Origin: CAYXLI01 sp964464925
GTDB lineage: Bacteria > Acidobacteriota > Terriglobia > Bryobacterales > Bryobacteraceae
Length of the DNA stretch: 64,000 nt
Assembly (NCBI GenBank): GCA_964464925.1
Contig: CAYXLI010000006.1
Coordinates: 62,001-126,000, forward strand
Direction of reading: 5' to 3'
Shown: in pieces, positions 60,936 through 64,000 of the stretch
How the letters are laid out: each line of letters starts with the position of its first letter
Numbering within the stretch: position 1 is the first letter of the stretch
The notes under the pieces: model-generated
Told to the model about the DNA's origin: nothing
Seen by the model: only the letters and a program-made list of their open reading frames with translations
Databases searched by the model: none
Program-made: the position numbers and the translations under genes

Positions 60936-61763
60936 ATGAGCGGGACGCTTTACCTTGTAGCAACACCAATCGGTAACCTGGAAGACATTACGTACCGCGC
61001 AGTACGCATTCTACGGGAAGCCGATCTGATTGCCTGCGAGGACACACGTCACACCCGTCATCTGCTGGACCACTACGGCATCGACAAGCGGGCCATCAGT
61101 TATCACGAGCACAACGAGGCGGAGCGGGCAGCGGAGCTGGTGCAGCGGCTCCAACAGGGTGAAAACGTCGCGGTTGTAAGTGATGCGGGCACGCCATTGG
61201 TTTCCGATCCGGGCTTCCGTGTGGTTCGACAGGCAGTCGCGGCAGGCATCCGCGTGGTACCGATTCCCGGTGCGTCCGCAACATTGACGGCGCTGGCCGG
61301 GGCAGGCCTGCCAACGGACGCCTTCTACTTCGGAGGGTTTCTTCCGGCCAAGCAGACGCAACGCAGGCGAGTGCTGGAGGAGTTGCGTTCGCTTGGCTGT
61401 ACGCTGATTTTCTACGAAGCACCGCACCGGATTCTGGAGACGCTTGAGGATCTGGTGGACACCTTCGGCGATCCGCAAATCGTGCTCACGCGCGAACTCA
61501 CTAAAATGCACGAGGAGTTCCTCCGGGGAACGGCGAGCGAAGTGCTCGAGCAACTCCGTGCGCGGCCGGCAGTGAAGGGCGAAATGACGCTGCTGGTGGG
61601 TGAACCTTCGGTTATGCCCGGAGCGGAGGTCCCTATCCCTGAGGCCGTGCAAGCCCTAGTGGATGCGGGCCTGCCGCGGATGGACGCGATCAAGCGAGTG
61701 GCGCGTGAACGCGGACTTTCCAAGCGCGACGTCTACGCGCAGTTCGACAGCGTCAAAACTTAA
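60936..61763 (+). CDS. rsmI: 16S rRNA 2'-O-ribose C1402 methyltransferase RsmI
   Basis: A 275-residue protein; start placed at ATG 60936 because the family begins (M)SGTLYLVATPIGNLEDITY. Tetrapyrrole-methylase fold motifs: DTRHTRHLL, VVSDAGTPLVSDPG, PIPGASATLTALAGAGLP and FYEAPHRILETL. It methylates C1402 of 16S rRNA. It diverges from the JAMM-like gene over about 44 bases. Confidence 0.95.
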   Translation: MSGTLYLVATPIGNLEDITYRAVRILREADLIACEDTRHTRHLLDHYGIDKRAISYHEHNEAERAAELVQRLQQGENVAVVSDAGTPLVSDPGFRVVRQAVAAGIRVVPIPGASATLTALAGAGLPTDAFYFGGFLPAKQTQRRRVLEELRSLGCTLIFYEAPHRILETLEDLVDTFGDPQIVLTRELTKMHEEFLRGTASEVLEQLRARPAVKGEMTLLVGEPSVMPGAEVPIPEAVQALVDAGLPRMDAIKRVARERGLSKRDVYAQFDSVKT

Positions 61764-64000
61764 AGCGCAGGCCAAGTTGCATGCGGCGCGCCGGTTGCGA
61801 CGAGATCGCGTGGCCGAAAAACGGCGAAGAAAAATTGCCGATATATGTCGTGTAGTTCACCCGATTGGTGACGTTGAACGCGTCGGCGGCAACCGTGAGC
61901 GATGGTCCCTTTTCGCCACGCGGTGTGAGCTTGAAGTCATGGGCCCAACGCAGATCGAGATCGAAATAAGAAGGGCCTTGCAACGCATTTCGCCGCACGC
62001 CCGCTGGCCGGTCGAGAGCAAGGCCATCATGATTGTCATCGCGTCCCGTAGTTTCGTTAACGGGCGCCGGCGTGTTTATGGAAACAGCCGCCCCGAAGTC
62101 GGCCCACTTCCAGCCGCTCACGCTCGCGAGCATATTAAAACGGTGGCGCTGATCGAAATCGGCGCGGCCCCACTCACCGGCCCACGTGGTGCTGTCGGCG
62201 GGGAAATAGGTAATGCCGCTGGTGTTGTTCTGCGCCTTGGCCAGCGTGTACTGAGCGAGGCCGGTGAAGTGCTTCCCGAGTTTGCCGCGGAACGAAAATT
62301 CGAGCGCATCGCTGACCTGCCGGCCCGCCGACTCGATCTGGCGAATTTGCGAATACGAGGGATCCGGCCGGAATGCGTAGAGAGGGCCGACCGGCGCATT
62401 CACGTCGCGCGATCGGAAGAGGCTGACGCCGCGCATGCCGATGTAGCTGACGCTGAGCGTGGCTGCCTTTGCAACCTGGCGCTCGACCCCGGCGCTGTAC
62501 TGAATCGTGTAGGGAATGTGAAGAGCGGGATCGAGACGTACCACGCTGGGTGCGCTGGAGACACCGCTGCCAGTCACCACGTATCGCCGAAGCAGTACTC
62601 CGTCATAGAGCAGCGTATCGACGATCGGCTGAGGGCCGGTACGGTCGTAAAAGAAGCCGCCGCCGGCGCGGATGACGGTCTTTCGGCTCTGGCCTGGAGA
62701 CCACGCGAGCGCGAAGCGCGGCGCGAAATTGTTCGGATCGTCGTGGAAGTAGTTTTGGTAGTAGTAGCGCAGCCCAATCGATATGCTCAGGCTTTGCGTG
62801 ACTTGTATCTGATCCTGAATGAACGGGCCGAATACCTTTTCCAAAAAGACGATGTGCCCGCTACCGGCCTGCTGGACGAACGAGTAGGGCCTCGCCTGCT
62901 GTAAATCGAGCAGAGTGGCATAAGAATAGACGCCGAGGAATTCACGGCGGTTCGTCATGCCGCGGCGGCTCCAATCGGGGACATCCACGCCGAACTTGAG
63001 CACATGCTTACCGTTCGAATAGGTCAGGAGTTCGGTGCCATCCCAGTGCCGCTCGGTGCGATGCAGATCGGCCTGAGCGCCACCTCCCGTAAACGCATCC
63101 GGCACCACGATCTTCGGTGCGTTGGTGACGCTTTGGAAAGGGCTGTCGAAGCGACCGGTGAGGAAGCGCAACTGATGGGCAAGATGCGGCGTAACCAGAG
63201 CGCGATGGCTGAGCGTGATCTCGTCTTCCCGGAACTCATTGTTGTAGGCGGCCTCGGGCAAGACCGTATCGCCCGCCCCTTGATTCCTGAAATAGCGGTC
63301 TTCATACGAGTAGCCGACCCAGATGCTATTGGTGTCACTGAACGCATGGCTGACTCTACCGGAAACGAACAGCCTTCTCGCGGGCGTGTCCAGGTTGCCG
63401 CGGAACAATCCGGTGGGCGTCTGGGCAAAGATGATTGCCTGCTGATCGAGTTCCTGGCGGTCGAAGGAAATCAGGAAGCCGTTCTTCCGCGGGTTGAACA
63501 GCGGACCGGTGATGGAGCCCTCGTAAATGCGCCGTTGCTCCGGCGGGCGCGTGACCGCGAAGGCATCGCGAGCATTCAGGTGCTCGTCTCGAAAGAGAAA
63601 GTTGAGAGTGCCGTGATACTGCGGCGATCCGGCTTTGGTCAGGATCTCGATACGGCCACGGCCTGGACGGGAGAAGACGGCTGAATAGGGATCGTTGTTG
63701 ATCTGGATCGATTGGATGGCGGAAGGCGAAACGCCAGGACCGTTGGCTTCAACGCCATCGACAACCAGCGTGACTCCGCCCGTCGCGGTTGCTCCCTGGT
63801 CGAGGAAGCGCGACATGGTGGAGATGTAGTCCTGATCGAATACGGGCAAAGTCTCAAGCAAACTGCCGCTGACGGTCACTGCGCTGCGATTCGAAGTGGT
63901 GTCAGCGCTCACCAGTTCGCCCTCACCCTCGACCGTCACCTCATGGCGCATGGCCTCAAGGCTCAGCGTGACGTCGATGGGTGGAGGCTGCCGACTGCCG
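61753..64000 (-). CDS. Oar-like TonB-dependent outer-membrane receptor, 5' partial
   Basis: The frame stays open to the right edge, so the N-terminal signal and most of the carboxypeptidase-regulatory domain lie outside. The visible ~750 residues start with SLEAMRHEVTVEGEGELV, then a plug domain (FDQDYISTMSRFLDQGATAT, VVDGVEANGPGVSPSAI) and a long beta-barrel of the Oar/CarboxypepD type, ending in LGLRFKF with a terminal Phe. Acidobacteria have many such receptors for uptake of large substrates, often sugars. It overlaps the rsmI 3' end by 11 bases. Confidence 0.9.
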   Translation of the reverse strand, partial: GSRQPPPIDVTLSLEAMRHEVTVEGEGELVSADTTSNRSAVTVSGSLLETLPVFDQDYISTMSRFLDQGATATGGVTLVVDGVEANGPGVSPSAIQSIQINNDPYSAVFSRPGRGRIEILTKAGSPQYHGTLNFLFRDEHLNARDAFAVTRPPEQRRIYEGSITGPLFNPRKNGFLISFDRQELDQQAIIFAQTPTGLFRGNLDTPARRLFVSGRVSHAFSDTNSIWVGYSYEDRYFRNQGAGDTVLPEAAYNNEFREDEITLSHRALVTPHLAHQLRFLTGRFDSPFQSVTNAPKIVVPDAFTGGGAQADLHRTERHWDGTELLTYSNGKHVLKFGVDVPDWSRRGMTNRREFLGVYSYATLLDLQQARPYSFVQQAGSGHIVFLEKVFGPFIQDQIQVTQSLSISIGLRYYYQNYFHDDPNNFAPRFALAWSPGQSRKTVIRAGGGFFYDRTGPQPIVDTLLYDGVLLRRYVVTGSGVSSAPSVVRLDPALHIPYTIQYSAGVERQVAKAATLSVSYIGMRGVSLFRSRDVNAPVGPLYAFRPDPSYSQIRQIESAGRQVSDALEFSFRGKLGKHFTGLAQYTLAKAQNNTSGITYFPADSTTWAGEWGRADFDQRHRFNMLASVSGWKWADFGAAVSINTPAPVNETTGRDDNHDGLALDRPAGVRRNALQGPSYFDLDLRWAHDFKLTPRGEKGPSLTVAADAFNVTNRVNYTTYIGNFSSPFFGHAISSQPARRMQLGLRFKF

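Overview
The window reads as a chromosomal segment of an acidobacterium close to Solibacter/Bryobacter. The main evidence is the 1110-residue beta-propeller protein at 32023-35355, whose C-terminus carries the IPT-like 'TIGR03437' domain that is strongly expanded in Solibacterales. Supporting signs are an Oar-type TonB-dependent receptor, many exported TPR and c-type cytochrome proteins, an LPS gene (lpxD) and high-GC codon use. No rRNA, tRNA, insertion sequence, phage, plasmid or CRISPR feature was seen. Gene density is very high, with many 1-25 nt overlaps and GTG/TTG starts.

Layout. 1-4.4 kb: 3' end of a phosphohexomutase (glmM-like), ftsB-like, cutA, an MFS anion transporter, a YihY/BrkB membrane protein. 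4.4-10.5 kb: exported sialidase-like protein, a coupled PfkB kinase-rhomboid-bshB1 set, a small c-type cytochrome, a HpcH/HpaI aldolase and a GMC oxidoreductase. 10.6-13.1 kb: hemD joined to an F0-only ATP synthase cluster (atpZ, atpI-like, atpB, atpE) that ends at a clear terminator. 13.1-14.0 kb: DapA-family enzyme. 13.9-20.7 kb: a nine-gene chemotaxis operon (cheY-cheX-cheW-cheA-cheR-cheD-cheY-cheX-cheB) without receptor or flagellar genes, preceded on the same strand by a tartrate/isopropylmalate-type dehydrogenase.

22.0-35.4 kb: an SDR behind a possible GntR-type operator, then an exported redox block: a heavy-metal-binding-domain protein, a short cytochrome c, a cytochrome c/copper monooxygenase fusion, a CPBP protease, a 1062-residue di-haem HEAT-repeat protein, a 768-residue TPR lipoprotein and the propeller protein. 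A short histidine-kinase-like remnant lies inside this block. 35.5-44.9 kb: nadD, TPR proteins, an alpha/beta hydrolase, a Tat-exported glycosylasparaginase-like enzyme, a TolC/ABC-permease/TPR export set and a YHS protein.

44.9-47.7 kb: a loose region with an ankyrin protein, a receiver lacking the phospho-acceptor Asp, a NarL-type regulator and small helical ORFs. 47.7-54.3 kb: a tight operon lpxD-LOG-SpoIIE phosphatase-K+ channel-nnrD-tsaE. 54.4-64 kb: two outer-membrane barrels, lutABC, a Tat-signal Cys protein with an aldose epimerase, a JAMM-fold membrane protein lacking metal-binding histidines, rsmI, and a TonB-dependent receptor running off the right edge.

Striking points: the signal-peptide-bearing F0 c subunit, the paired CheY/CheX modules, the antiparallel cheB/dapA-like overlap, the degenerate JAMM protein, the copper/haem redox block and two hairpins placed directly before start codons. 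No single element can be declared a new system from sequence alone.
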